57,812 nucleotides of DNA from Amycolatopsis sp. NBRC 101858 (GCF_030269325.1 NZ_BSTD01000003.1:1115921-1173732), one strand, 5' to 3'. Numbered from the stretch's first letter, positions 33,515 through 42,005 are shown. Notes: a model not told the origin generated them from the letters alone. Translations and numbers: made by a program.

Positions 33515-34135
33515 TCACTCGAACGGCGTGGGATCGCCCGCGCCGACGCGCAGGATCTCCGGTTCCCCGGAGGAGAAGTCGACGACCGTCGTCGGCTCGA
33601 CGCCGCAGTCGCCGGAGTCCAGCACCGCGTCGAGCTGGTGGTCCAGCTCCTCCTTGATCTCCCAGCCCTGCGTCATCGGCTCGCCCTCGCCGGGCAGCAG
33701 CAGCGTGCTCGACAGCAGCGGCTCGCCGAGTTCGGCCAGCAGCGCCTGGGTGACGCGGTGGTCGGGGATGCGCACGCCGACCGTCTTCTTCTTCTCGTGC
33801 ATCAGCCGCCGCGGCACCTCCTTGGTGGCGGGCAGGATGAACGTGTAGCTGCCGGGGGTCGACGCCTTGATCGCGCGGAACACCGCGTTGTCGATGTGGA
33901 CGAACTGACCCAGCTGGGCGAAGTCCTGGCACACCAGCGTGAAGTGGTGGCGGTGGTCCAGCTTGCGGATGGTGCGGATGCGGTCGAGCCCGTCGCGGTT
34001 GCCCGGCCGGCACCCGAGCGCGAAGCACGAGTCGGTCGGGTAGGCGATCAGCCCGTCGCCGCGGAGGATCTCGACGATCTGGCCCAGCGACCGGCGCTGC
34101 GGGTTCTCCGGGTGCAGGTCGAAATAGCGTGCCAT
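33515..34135 (-). CDS. Sua5/YciO-type threonylcarbamoyl-AMP synthase family protein
   Basis: The 206-aa protein carries the Sua5/YciO/YrdC nucleotide-binding pattern: GGLIAYPTDSCFALGCRPG-like segment (about residues 25-45), KLDHRHHFTLVCQDF and PGSYTFILPATKEVPRR. It resembles the YciO branch, whose role is less clear than that of Sua5 (TsaC) in tRNA t6A synthesis. The ATG at 34135 fits. It stands alone, convergent with the DinB-like gene and divergent from the DUF899-like gene. Probably housekeeping. Confidence 0.85.
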   Translation of the reverse strand: MARYFDLHPENPQRRSLGQIVEILRGDGLIAYPTDSCFALGCRPGNRDGLDRIRTIRKLDHRHHFTLVCQDFAQLGQFVHIDNAVFRAIKASTPGSYTFILPATKEVPRRLMHEKKKTVGVRIPDHRVTQALLAELGEPLLSSTLLLPGEGEPMTQGWEIKEELDHQLDAVLDSGDCGVEPTTVVDFSSGEPEILRVGAGDPTPFE

Positions 34136-34302
34136 GACCGCAGAGCCTAAGGTCCGGCCCGCACCGCGGCACGCCGAGGGGCGGACCCGGGCGATCATGG
34201 CCGGCGCGTCTCCCAGCTTGCGGTTCCCCGCGGGAACACTGGGCCGGCCCCGGCGCGCGGGCCACACTCCGTTCGGGGGAACACACCCAGGGAGGGCGAG
34301 CC

Positions 34303-34815
34303 ATGACGAAGCTGACCGTGCCGGAGCTGGACCGGCCCCGGGCCGTCACCGCGGCGAAGTACCCGTTCGAGGGCCCGCAGGGGCGGATTTCGCTGGCCGA
34401 CCTCTTCGACGGGCACCGTCGGCTCGCGGTGCACCACACGATGCCCGGCCACAGCGGCCCGTTCGACGACGTGCCCGCCGCCGACATCGCCGCCGCGCTG
34501 CACGATCCGGACCTGCGCCTGGTGCTGGTTTCGCGCGCGCCCTACGCCAAGCTCGCGCGGTACCGCCGCCACTTCGGCGCGGACCTGGCCACGTACTCGG
34601 CGGGCCGCGCGTTCACCGCGGACTTCCCGGTGTCGCGGCGCCTGCCGGAAACCGGGAGCGGCGAGTTCCGGGACGACCTCGAGTCGGCGCTCAGCTTTTT
34701 CAGCGACGAGCACGGTTCCGTGCTGCACACCGGGTCGGTCGCGCTGTCCCGGCTGGACTTCCTGAGCCTGCTCGGCGTCCCGGACCGCGCCGGGTCCGCG
34801 CCCGGCCGGCGCTGA
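34303..34815 (+). CDS. DUF899-like thioredoxin-fold protein lacking cysteines
   Basis: The 170-aa protein starts with the DUF899 segment YPFEGPQGRISLADLFDGHRRLAVHH and continues with VLVSRAPYAKLARYRRHFG and FFSDEHGSVLHTGSVALS, all typical of this thioredoxin-like family. It is shorter than usual (about 220-250 aa) and contains no cysteine, so the CxxC-type redox site expected in many members is absent. The ATG at 34303 has GGAGG 7 bases upstream. A non-redox role is implied. No operon partner is visible. Confidence 0.72.
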   Translation: MTKLTVPELDRPRAVTAAKYPFEGPQGRISLADLFDGHRRLAVHHTMPGHSGPFDDVPAADIAAALHDPDLRLVLVSRAPYAKLARYRRHFGADLATYSAGRAFTADFPVSRRLPETGSGEFRDDLESALSFFSDEHGSVLHTGSVALSRLDFLSLLGVPDRAGSAPGRR

Positions 34816-34991
34816 GCCGCGCCCCCGCCGCCGTCGTGCCGTCCTCCCGCGCCCCCGCACCACGTCTTTTCGGCGCAAGGAAACGCAGCTCGGGTGGGTT
34901 AGGATCGGTCGGCAGCACAACGCACACCGCGGCCCGGCCGGGCCACCTGGGGCGCTCCGGCCACCGCCGAAGTCCTGGGGGGTCCACACCG

Positions 34992-37358
34992 ATGTCTCCG
35001 GTCGCCGCGCTCGAGCCGGCCGCGGAGCTGTCCGTCACCGCCGAGCCGCGCGGCACCACCGCCGCGGACCGGCGCCCGCGGCTCGCCGCGTACCTCGCCG
35101 CGGCCATCATCGTCGTGGTCATCACCGGGTTCAGCGTGATCGGCGTCGTCAGTGTGCTGCCCGAGTCGGTCGACTTCCTGCAGGCCGGGTACGCCGTCGT
35201 GGCCGCCGCCGCGCTGCTGGCGATCCAGCTGCTGTGGTTCAGCCGCCCGTCCGCCCGGCTCGACGCCACGACCAGCCGGGTGCTGTTCGCCGTCATGGTC
35301 GTGCTCGCCTACGTGCCGATGCTGACCTTCGGCCTGCTGTGGGCCAGCATGCTCGTCTACGTCGGCAGCGCCGCGCTCCTGATCCTGCCCCCGCGCTACG
35401 GCTGGGCGGCGGTGGGCGCGATCGTGGTCAGCACCGTCGGGGTCTACCAGGTGTTCGACGCCAAGCCGACGACGACGATCTACAACACGTTCGGCACCCT
35501 CTTCTACGTCCTGGTCTTCTACCTGCTGTCCCGGCTCGCGCGGATGGTCCACGAGTTGCACGCGGCCCGCACCGAACTGGCCCAGCGCGCGGTCGCCGAA
35601 CAGCGGCTGGCCTTCGCCCGCGACCTGCACGACCTGCTCGGGCTGAGCCTGTCCGCGATCGCGCTCAAGGGCGAGCTGGTGTCCCGCCTGATGCGCAAGT
35701 CCGCCGAGCGCGCCAAGGGCGTGCTCGGCGAGATCACCGCCACCGCGCAGCGCACCCTCTCCGACGTCCGCGCGGTGTCCCACGGCTACCGCGAGCTCTC
35801 GCTGGAGAAGGAGTCGCGCACGGCCGAGTCGCTGCTTTCGGCGTCCGAGATCGCCGTCCGGATCCACCTCGACCAGGGCGACCTGCCGGTCCAGGTGCGC
35901 ACGCTGCTGGCCAAGGTGCTGCGCGAGGGCGTCACGAACGTCCTGCGCTACAGCGACGTCGAACACTGCGAGATCGACGTCCGCCACCAGGACGGCAAGG
36001 TCGTCCTCGAAATCGTCAACGACGGCGTGACGGCGGGCGATCCGGCGCTCGCCCCGGGCAGCGCGCTGACGGTCCTGCCCGAGGAGGTCGCGGCGGTCGG
36101 TGGCTCGGCGACCGCGCAGGCCGGCGCGGACGGCCGGTTCCGGCTGCGCGTCGAGGTCCCGCTGCCCGACGGGCCGGGCGCCTCCGCCGCGCACGACACC
36201 GAGGAGCGGTCGGAGAGCGCGTCGAAGGAGATCCGCCGCCTGCTGCCGGTCATCATGGTGCTGATGGGCATCGGCGCGGCGGCGCACCTGCTGCAGCTGA
36301 CCCCCCGGCCGTGGGAGATCGCGCTGGTCGTCGGCTCGATCGTGGCGTTGCTGGCCCTGCAGTTCTCGTACTTCAACCGACCCTCGACCCAGCTGCGCTC
36401 CGCCCAGAGCTACGGGATGCTCCTGGTCCAGGCCTGCCTGATCTACCTCCCGCTGCTGCCGCTCGGCCCCCGGTGGGTCAGCCTGCCCGGGCTGCTGGTC
36501 GGCACCGCGCTGCTGGTCCTGCCGCCCGTCGCGGGCTGGGTGTTCTTCGCCCTCAACATCGCCGCCTACGCCGAAATCGAGCGGCTGTCGGGTGCGAACA
36601 TCACGGCCACGGTCTTCTACACCGCCGCGACCGTGATGACGAGCCTGGCCGTGTTCGGGCTCCTGTGGCTGGTCCGGCTGGTCACCGAGCTCGCCGCCAC
36701 CCGGCGGCGGCTGGCCGAGATGGCGCTGGCCGAGGAGCGGCTGCGGTTCGCCCGCGACCTGCACGACCTGCTCGGCATGAGCCTGTCCGCGATCGCGCTG
36801 AAGAGCGAGCTGACCGCCCGGGTGCTGCCGCTGGACCGCGACCGCGCGGCCGAGGAGCTGACCGAGGTCCTCGGCCTGACCCGGCAGGCCCTGTCCGACG
36901 TCCGGTCCGTGGCCAGCGGTTACCGCGAGCTGTCGCTCGACAGCGAGTCCCGCACCGCGAAGTCCGTGCTGGTGGCCGCCGACGTCCGGGTGCGCATGGA
37001 GATGCTCGGGGACGACCTGCCGACGCCGGTGCGCACGGTGCTGGCCGTCGTCCTGCGCGAAGGCGTCACGAACGTGTTGCGGCACAGTAAAGTCGAAAGC
37101 TGCGAGATCGCGATGCGGCGCACCGACGGCGGGATCTGCCTCGACATCATCAACGACGGCGTCGAGCGCAACGGCGACCGGTCCGCCGCGCGGGTGCCGG
37201 TGGTGCTGCCCGCACCGGCCGTCGCGGGCAACCGGGACACCTCGCCCGGCAGCGGGATCGGTAACCTCTCCTACCGGGTCGCGGACCTCGGCGGCGAGCT
37301 CACCGCGGGGGTGGAGCCGGACGGCCGGTTCCGGCTGCGCGCGGTCGTCCCGGCCTGA
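34992..37358 (+). CDS. Head-to-tail fusion of two DesK-like sensor histidine kinases
   Basis: The 788-aa protein consists of two complete sensor kinases in tandem. Each half has five or six membrane helices, a HisKA_3 phosphoacceptor segment and an ATPase domain. Half 1: ARDLHDLLGLSLSAIALK, His at about residue 213, then N-box REGVTNVLRYS. Half 2: ARDLHDLLGMSLSAIALK, His at about 591, then REGVTNVLRHS. In half 2 the ATP-lid region reads GSGIGNLSYRVADLGG; in half 1 it is GSALTVLPEEVAAVGG, which lacks the glycine pattern. Thus half 1 may no longer bind ATP while keeping its His. There is no stop or start between the halves. The partner is probably the convergent response regulator at 37408-38013. 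Confidence 0.9.
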   Translation: MSPVAALEPAAELSVTAEPRGTTAADRRPRLAAYLAAAIIVVVITGFSVIGVVSVLPESVDFLQAGYAVVAAAALLAIQLLWFSRPSARLDATTSRVLFAVMVVLAYVPMLTFGLLWASMLVYVGSAALLILPPRYGWAAVGAIVVSTVGVYQVFDAKPTTTIYNTFGTLFYVLVFYLLSRLARMVHELHAARTELAQRAVAEQRLAFARDLHDLLGLSLSAIALKGELVSRLMRKSAERAKGVLGEITATAQRTLSDVRAVSHGYRELSLEKESRTAESLLSASEIAVRIHLDQGDLPVQVRTLLAKVLREGVTNVLRYSDVEHCEIDVRHQDGKVVLEIVNDGVTAGDPALAPGSALTVLPEEVAAVGGSATAQAGADGRFRLRVEVPLPDGPGASAAHDTEERSESASKEIRRLLPVIMVLMGIGAAAHLLQLTPRPWEIALVVGSIVALLALQFSYFNRPSTQLRSAQSYGMLLVQACLIYLPLLPLGPRWVSLPGLLVGTALLVLPPVAGWVFFALNIAAYAEIERLSGANITATVFYTAATVMTSLAVFGLLWLVRLVTELAATRRRLAEMALAEERLRFARDLHDLLGMSLSAIALKSELTARVLPLDRDRAAEELTEVLGLTRQALSDVRSVASGYRELSLDSESRTAKSVLVAADVRVRMEMLGDDLPTPVRTVLAVVLREGVTNVLRHSKVESCEIAMRRTDGGICLDIINDGVERNGDRSAARVPVVLPAPAVAGNRDTSPGSGIGNLSYRVADLGGELTAGVEPDGRFRLRAVVPA

Positions 37359-37372
37359 ACGCCCACCGATAC

Positions 37373-37398
37373 TGGTCCAGACCGCATGGTCCGGACCA
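37373..37398. terminator. Bidirectional hairpin between convergent kinase and response regulator
   Basis: TGGTCCAGACC and GGTCCGGACCA, with one mismatch and a GCAT loop, lie in the 49-base gap between the two stop codons. It would serve both genes. Confidence 0.65.
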
Positions 37399-37407
37399 TT
37401 CGGGCGG

Positions 37408-38013
37408 TCACAGCCAGCCCGACTCCTCGGCGATGCGGATGGCGTCGACCCGGTTGCGGGCGTTGAGCTTCGCGACCACGGTGGTGAGATAGTTCCGTAC
37501 TGTCCCGGCGGAAAGGTACAGCCGGGCCGCGACTTCGACCGTCCCGTACCCCTGCGCGGTCATCCGCAGCACGTCCATCTCCCGGGCGGTCAGCGGGCAG
37601 TCGACGGTGTCCCAGGCGGCCAGCGCCAGGTCGCCGTCGACCATGCGGCGGCCGGCCAGCACGCCGCGCACGGCGTTGGCGAGCTTGTCGGGCGGCGCGT
37701 CCTTGAGCAGGAAACCGCCCACCTTGGCGTCCAGAGCGCGCCTGAGCGTCCCGGGACGGCCCAGGCTGGTCAGGATGAGGGTCCGGCACCCCGGCAGCTG
37801 TGCGTGCAGCTCACCGGCCGCGGTGAGGCCGTCCTTGCCGGGCAGGTCGATGTCGATGACGGCCACCTGGGCCTGCTTGGCGCGCGCGGCGGGCAGGATC
37901 TCGAGGCCGGAGGCGACCTCGGCGACCACGTCGATGTCGGGCTCGAGCCGAAGCAGCGCCACCAGTGCTCCCCGCACGATGTGCATGTCCTCGGCCACCA
38001 GCACTCTGATCAC
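37408..38013 (-). CDS. NarL/LuxR-family response regulator, copy 1
   Basis: The 201-aa protein has a receiver domain with the phosphoacceptor Asp in VAVIDIDLPGKDG (about residue 53), the conserved Lys in GGFLLKD (about 103), and a C-terminal LuxR-type helix-turn-helix (CPLTAREMDVLRMTAQGYG, LSAGTVRNYLTTVVAKLNARNR). I chose the GTG at 38013, which has GGAGG 5 bases upstream and gives the same length as its paralogue at 39963-40568; a GTG at 38031 is also possible. It faces the tandem kinase and is its likely partner. Targets are unknown; the nearby 61-aa peptide gene is a candidate. Confidence 0.93.
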   Translation of the reverse strand: MIRVLVAEDMHIVRGALVALLRLEPDIDVVAEVASGLEILPAARAKQAQVAVIDIDLPGKDGLTAAGELHAQLPGCRTLILTSLGRPGTLRRALDAKVGGFLLKDAPPDKLANAVRGVLAGRRMVDGDLALAAWDTVDCPLTAREMDVLRMTAQGYGTVEVAARLYLSAGTVRNYLTTVVAKLNARNRVDAIRIAEESGWL

Positions 38014-38264
38014 GGGTGCCTCCGAACTCACGATTCCCCAGAAGCTCAGTTAAACATTCTGCTTGACGAATCGGTTGCACCATTCGGGCACCACTTATGC
38101 GGGGATGCCGCGAAATGCACATGCACGGGATAGGACCAGGTCAAAAATGCCTACTCGCACCTGAGCGGCTACCAGCCGTCACGGCTGAACCTGAGTTCCC
38201 AGCACCCGTGTCGGAAATTTTCCGGCCAGGTCGCTTGTGGACCTTTCCGGCCCACCACACGCGA

Positions 38265-38311
38265 CGAGCCGGCCCCCGCGGGCGCACTGGGCGCCCGCCG
38301 CGACCGGCTCG
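38265..38311 (-). terminator. Nested hairpin terminator downstream of the 61-aa peptide gene
   Basis: Outer arms CGAGCCGG and CCGGCTCG enclose an inner pair GCGGGCGC and GCGCCCGC. It lies 28 bases after the peptide gene's stop on the same strand. The 325-base stretch from 38014 to 38338, which also contains the upstream region of the response regulator gene, shows no coding sequence that I can support. Confidence 0.7.
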
Positions 38312-38338
38312 CGACGTCGAGAACTGCGCAAACGCGCA

Positions 38339-38524
38339 TCAAGCCGCTTCGAGGACGTCGACCTGGCAGAAGCAGGTGCCCCGGCGCGGCTGGCCGGCAC
38401 CCACGGAAGCGTCGATGCTCCAGTGCTCGAAACGGTCGATCACGAGGTCCGTTCCCGTCTTTTCGAACTCGATCTCGAAATCGGCGAAAAGGGCGCGGAC
38501 GTTGGCGGAAATCTGTGCGGACAT
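38339..38524 (-). CDS. 61-aa peptide, candidate TOMM precursor
   Basis: The ATG at 38524 has GGGAG 6 bases upstream, so translation is well supported. The N-terminal 40 residues form a charged, amphipathic leader-like segment (NVRALFADFEIEFEKTG, then DLVIDRFEHWSIDA). A glycine-containing junction follows (GAGQPRRG), and the tail is TCFCQVDVLEAA with two cysteines and one threonine. Cys and Thr are the residues that YcaO cyclodehydratases turn into azolines. The gene is alone with its own terminator and lies 3.6 kb from SagB2 and 5 kb from YcaO on the same strand. The precursor role is inferred; it could instead be an unrelated small protein. The cleavage site cannot be fixed, though AGQPRRG is a natural break. 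Confidence 0.6.
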   Translation of the reverse strand: MSAQISANVRALFADFEIEFEKTGTDLVIDRFEHWSIDASVGAGQPRRGTCFCQVDVLEAA

Positions 38525-38750
38525 GTTCTGCTCCCAGTGGCGAAGATGAATGCTTCACGTGCCATAAATCGTCGCCAACCGACGCAGCATCAGCCAGTGC
38601 CCGCATCACCGGCGCGCTGTGGTTTACACATGGTCCGTGCGGTTTCGACAAAGAGTCCGAACGGGCTAACGAGAACGTCGGGCACCCGCGAATCACAGCA
38701 TTTCCGTCACTGTGCGCTGTCGTGCGCATTCCACCCGTCACCGCGGGTAT

Positions 38751-38823
38751 GAGAAACGCACATGCGCTCATGGCCGGAGTTCCCGGCCGGGACCCGGTTC
38801 ACACCCGATGTGCAAAACGCATG
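38751..38823. promoter_or_regulatory. AACGCA sites in the 61-aa peptide/AraC2 divergent region
   Basis: In the 457-base gap between the 61-aa gene and AraC2, two sites share the motif found upstream of the SARP: GAGAAACGCACA (core at 38755-38760) and TGCAAAACGCATG (core at 38816-38821). They are 61 bases apart, close to six helical turns. No other gene is visible in the gap. Confidence 0.5.
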
Positions 38824-38981
38824 TCCAGGACCGGTGAAATCCATCCGGACCGGTGCACAGAGCACTTAAGAAGTAGACGCCCGCCGATCTACAGTTTTGG
38901 ACGAAATCACATCCCCGCACCGAAGGCGCCTTCACCGGGAAGACGCCCGGGCGGCTTTGTCGACCGGGAGGGACGGCCACC

Positions 38982-39731
38982 ATGGATGAGATCGTCCGGC
39001 AAGCCGTGGCACGCGCCATCGTGACCATGCGAGACAACCTGGGCGAGCGGCTCACGATCGACGACCTCGCCCGCGCCGCCATGTTCAGCAAGTTCCACTT
39101 CACCCGGGTGTTCCTGCGGGCCACCGGGCTCTCGCCGGGCCGGTTCCTCTCGGCCCTGCGGCTCGCGGAGGCCAAGCGCCTGCTCGCGACGACGGCCATC
39201 TCGGTGGCCGACATCAGCCACCAGGTCGGCTACAACAGCGTCGGCACGTTCAGCGCCCGCTTCAGCGGCAGCGTCGGCGTCTCGCCGTCGGGGTACCGGC
39301 AGCTGCGCGGCATGGCCCCCCGGGTCGCCGACCGGCAGACCCGGCCGGGGTCCGGGACGACCGTGCGCGGCCAGCTGCGCGTCGCACCATCGGCGCAGGT
39401 CGGGCCGGTGTTCGTGGGGTTGTTCGCCGCCCGGATCGCCGAGGGCGCGCCGGCCCGGTTCGCCGTCCTGCCCGGCCCCGGGCCGTATGCACTGGCAGAC
39501 GTTCCGCTCGGCTCGTGGTACGTGCTCACCTACGCCTACGGCTGCGGCGAGGTCGACAACCACACCCTGCGGCCCTACACCGGCCTGACCGGCCCGGTGA
39601 CCGTGCACCAGGGCGTCACGGCGAGCCTGGCCGACGTCCGGCTGCGGCCGCGGCACGGCTTCGACCCGCCGGTCCTGCTGGCCCTGCCGGACCTGCGCCA
39701 GCCCGCGGTGGCCCGCCCGGTGGCGGTCTGA
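38982..39731 (+). CDS. AraC-family regulator with N-terminal HTH domain, copy 2
   Basis: The 249-aa protein has an N-terminal AraC double HTH (about residues 20-105: LTIDDLARAAMFSKFHFTRVF, ISVADISHQVGYNSVGTFSARFS) and a C-terminal domain of unknown type with repeated GPYALADVPLGSWYVL-like strands. It parallels the AraC1 protein (27573-28478) in both layout and motifs but is shorter at the N-terminus. The ATG at 38982 follows GGAGGGAC. It diverges from the 61-aa peptide gene and lies in front of the RR2 gene; the two-component system and this protein may jointly control the TOMM genes. Confidence 0.88.
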   Translation: MDEIVRQAVARAIVTMRDNLGERLTIDDLARAAMFSKFHFTRVFLRATGLSPGRFLSALRLAEAKRLLATTAISVADISHQVGYNSVGTFSARFSGSVGVSPSGYRQLRGMAPRVADRQTRPGSGTTVRGQLRVAPSAQVGPVFVGLFAARIAEGAPARFAVLPGPGPYALADVPLGSWYVLTYAYGCGEVDNHTLRPYTGLTGPVTVHQGVTASLADVRLRPRHGFDPPVLLALPDLRQPAVARPVAV

Positions 39732-39751
39732 GCGTGCAATTCCCGCACGCC

Positions 39752-39787
39752 GAGTCCGCCGTCCGTTAATCCACGGACGGCGGACTC
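39752..39787 (+). terminator. Strong hairpin terminator after AraC2
   Basis: Perfect 15-base arms GAGTCCGCCGTCCGT and ACGGACGGCGGACTC enclose a 6-base loop, 20 bases after the stop. It is one of the clearest terminators in the window. The 231-base gap to RR2 holds no gene. Confidence 0.8.
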
Positions 39788-39962
39788 ACCAGGTTCACGT
39801 TCCCGGCAGCCATTCGGCCCAGCCGGGAAGGCGGCGGACTCGCCGCGCGCGGTCGGAGAATTCGCGGCCATTCCCGGGTGCGCTTCTTCGAAACACCGGT
39901 GGGGCGGGGCAATGGCGTACAATTGGGGCGGGAGTCAACGAACTGGGGTGCGAGGTACCGTC

Positions 39963-40568
39963 GTGATCAAGGTGTTGCTGGCCGAGGACATGCACATGGT
40001 CCGCGGCGCCCTGGTCGCCCTGCTCAACCTCGAATCGGACATCGAGGTGGTCGCCGAGGTCTCCACCGGCGACCAGATCCTGCCGGCCGCGAAGGCGGCC
40101 CAGCCGGACGTCGCGGTCATCGACATCGACCTGCCGGGCAAGGACGGGCTGTCGGCGGCGATGGAGATCCACGAGAGCCTCCCCGGCGTCCACACCCTGA
40201 TCCTGACCAGCCTCGGCCGGCCGGGCACGGTCCGCCGCGCGCTGGACGCGAAGGTCAACGGCTTCCTGCTCAAGGACTCGCCGTCGGACAAGCTGGCGAA
40301 CGCGGTGCGCTCGGTCGCGATCGGCCGCCGGGTGATCGACAGCGAGCTGGCGCTGGCCGCCTGGGAGACCGACGACTGCCCGCTGACCCCGCGCGAAATC
40401 GAAATCCTGTCGCTGGCGGCGCGAGGACGCAACGTGGCCGACATCGCGGCGGAGCTGTTCCTGTCGGCCGGCACGGTCCGCAACTACCTGGCCGCGGTGG
40501 TCACGAAGCTCAACGCCCGCAACCGGGTCCACGCGATCCGCATCGCCACCGAAGCAGAGTGGCTCTAG
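39963..40568 (+). CDS. NarL/LuxR-family response regulator, copy 2
   Basis: The 201-aa protein matches its paralogue at 37408-38013 in length and motifs: VAVIDIDLPGKDG with the phosphoacceptor Asp, GFLLKDSPSDKLANAV, and the LuxR-type HTH CPLTPREIEILSLAARG, LSAGTVRNYLAAVVTKLNARNR. The GTG at 39963 has GAGG 7 bases upstream. It converges on the HK2 gene at 40806-42005, with the 21-bp repeat array in between. It probably pairs with HK2. Confidence 0.93.
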   Translation: MIKVLLAEDMHMVRGALVALLNLESDIEVVAEVSTGDQILPAAKAAQPDVAVIDIDLPGKDGLSAAMEIHESLPGVHTLILTSLGRPGTVRRALDAKVNGFLLKDSPSDKLANAVRSVAIGRRVIDSELALAAWETDDCPLTPREIEILSLAARGRNVADIAAELFLSAGTVRNYLAAVVTKLNARNRVHAIRIATEAEWL

Positions 40569-40583
40569 CCCCTCCACACGGCG

Positions 40584-40772
40584 TGTCGTCCCCCCAGGCA
40601 CGCGTGTCGTCCGTCCAATCACACGTGTCGACCCTCCAGACACGCGAACCGACCCTCCAGACACGCGAACCGACCCTCCAGGCACGCGAACCGACCGCCC
40701 AGGTACGCAAACCGACCCTCCAGGCACGCGAGCCGACCGTCCACACACGCGTGTCGCCCGCCTCGAACACGC
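40584..40772. repeat. Exact 21-bp tandem array (nine units) between RR2 and HK2
   Basis: Nine units with an exact 21-base period start at 40584, 40605, 40626, 40647, 40668, 40689, 40710, 40731 and 40752. The unit resembles AACCGACCCTCCAGACACGCG, with TGTCG replacing AACCG in the outer units. The array lies between the convergent RR2 and HK2 genes, in a gap that holds no other gene. It is not a CRISPR array: there are no separate spacers. It may act in termination or be a slippage-prone minisatellite. Confidence 0.8.
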
Positions 40773-40805
40773 CGCACCGCCCGGGAAACCCCGGCCGGAA
40801 AGCGC

Positions 40806-42005
40806 TTACGCCGTCAGTTCGTCCCGCGTCCGGTGCCGGCGCACTTCGTCGCAGCTCACCGGAACCGCCGCCAGGAGCCGGTGGGTTGCGTCCGGCCCGG
40901 TCTCCGTCGCCAGCGTTCCGCCCAGTGACTCCACCCGGTCGACGAGGTTGCGCAGCCCCGAGCCCGACCCCGGGCCGCCGCCCGCGGCGCCGCCCGCGCC
41001 GTCGTTGACGATCTCCAGCCAGGCCGTCCCGTCCTCCTTGCTCACCGAGAACGCGCACCAGCTCGCCGTGCTGTGCCGCACCACGTTCGTCACCCCTTCG
41101 CGCAGCACCGCCGCCAGCGCGGTCGCCACCTCCGGGGGCAGGTTCCCGGTACCCGAACGGGCGACCGTCACGCGGATCCCGGCCGCGCTCAGCACGGCCG
41201 CCGCGGCGCGGCACTCGTCGTCCAGCGACAGCTCCCGGTAGCCCGCCGCGACCGTGCGGACGTCGGCCAGCGCGCGCCTCGACATCGTCAGCAGCTCGGC
41301 CAGCTCCTCCTTGGCACGCCCCGGCTGGCCGATCACCAACCGGTCGACGAGTTCACCTTTGAGGGTGATGGCCGAAAGGCTGAGACCGAGCAGATCGTGG
41401 ACGTCGCGGGAGAACCGCTTGCGTTCTTCGGCGATCGCCCGCCGCTTCAGTTCGCGGCGCTCCTCCTCGCGCTCGGCGATCAGCCGCGCCGCCGCGCCCG
41501 TCCCGAACAGCACCAGCGCGGCGACCCCGACGGACGCCACGGCCGCGAACCCGGCGTCGGCCGAAGCGGTCCCCCGGGCCGAGACGAGCCCCGCCGCGAC
41601 GCACACGAGACCGGCCGCGGGCAGTGCCCTGGCCGGCCGGACCGCCAGCAGCAGACCCCCGGCGAAGAACCCGCCCGCGGTGCTCCACAAGGCGCCCAGC
41701 TGCAGCATCGGCAGGTACGCCAGCAGCGCCTGCACGCCCAGCGCCAGGCCAGGACGGCGGATGCGGGTGAACGCGGCCAGGTGCACCCCCGCCAGCGCCG
41801 CGGCACCGGACAGCGCGAGCAGCCACGAAACCCAGGACTGCCGTTCGGCCAGGACGGGCAGCGACGCCATGAGCGCGACGGCTGCGGCGGCCGCCGCGGG
41901 CCCGGCCGCGACGAGCGCGTGGAAGTCCGGCCGCCCGGCCTCCTCGCGCGCCGGCGCAGCGACCCGCACCCGGAATCGTCCGAGGAGCCGAACCGGATAT
42001 GCCAC
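40806..42005 (-). CDS. DesK-like sensor histidine kinase (HK2)
   Basis: The 399-aa protein has a six-helix membrane region (about residues 25-160), a HisKA_3 segment SRDVHDLLGLSLSAITLKGEL (His near residue 200) and an ATPase domain with REGVTNVVRHS, LEIVNDG and GSGSGLRNLVDRVESLGG, all intact. Its kinase core is closely related to both halves of the fused kinase at 34992-37358. I took the GTG at 42005, which has a GGGAGG site upstream but with a short gap of about 4 bases; an upstream GTG (42017) is possible. It converges with the RR2 gene and is its likely partner. Confidence 0.92.
   Translation of the reverse strand: MAYPVRLLGRFRVRVAAPAREEAGRPDFHALVAAGPAAAAAAVALMASLPVLAERQSWVSWLLALSGAAALAGVHLAAFTRIRRPGLALGVQALLAYLPMLQLGALWSTAGGFFAGGLLLAVRPARALPAAGLVCVAAGLVSARGTASADAGFAAVASVGVAALVLFGTGAAARLIAEREEERRELKRRAIAEERKRFSRDVHDLLGLSLSAITLKGELVDRLVIGQPGRAKEELAELLTMSRRALADVRTVAAGYRELSLDDECRAAAAVLSAAGIRVTVARSGTGNLPPEVATALAAVLREGVTNVVRHSTASWCAFSVSKEDGTAWLEIVNDGAGGAAGGGPGSGSGLRNLVDRVESLGGTLATETGPDATHRLLAAVPVSCDEVRRHRTRDELTA

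Noticed and set aside
38014..38338. Protein-coding frames in the stretch between the response regulator and the 61-aa gene.
   Set aside because: All frames there are arginine- and alanine-rich, lack ribosome sites and cover a clear terminator hairpin.
38626..38640. Short TGTGGTTTACACA imperfect palindrome upstream of the 61-aa gene as an operator.
   Set aside because: It is short and imperfect, and I find no second copy near related genes, so it may well be chance.
40584..40772. Possible CRISPR array in the 21-bp repeats.
   Set aside because: The units are contiguous with no unique spacers, shorter than CRISPR repeats, and no cas genes are present.
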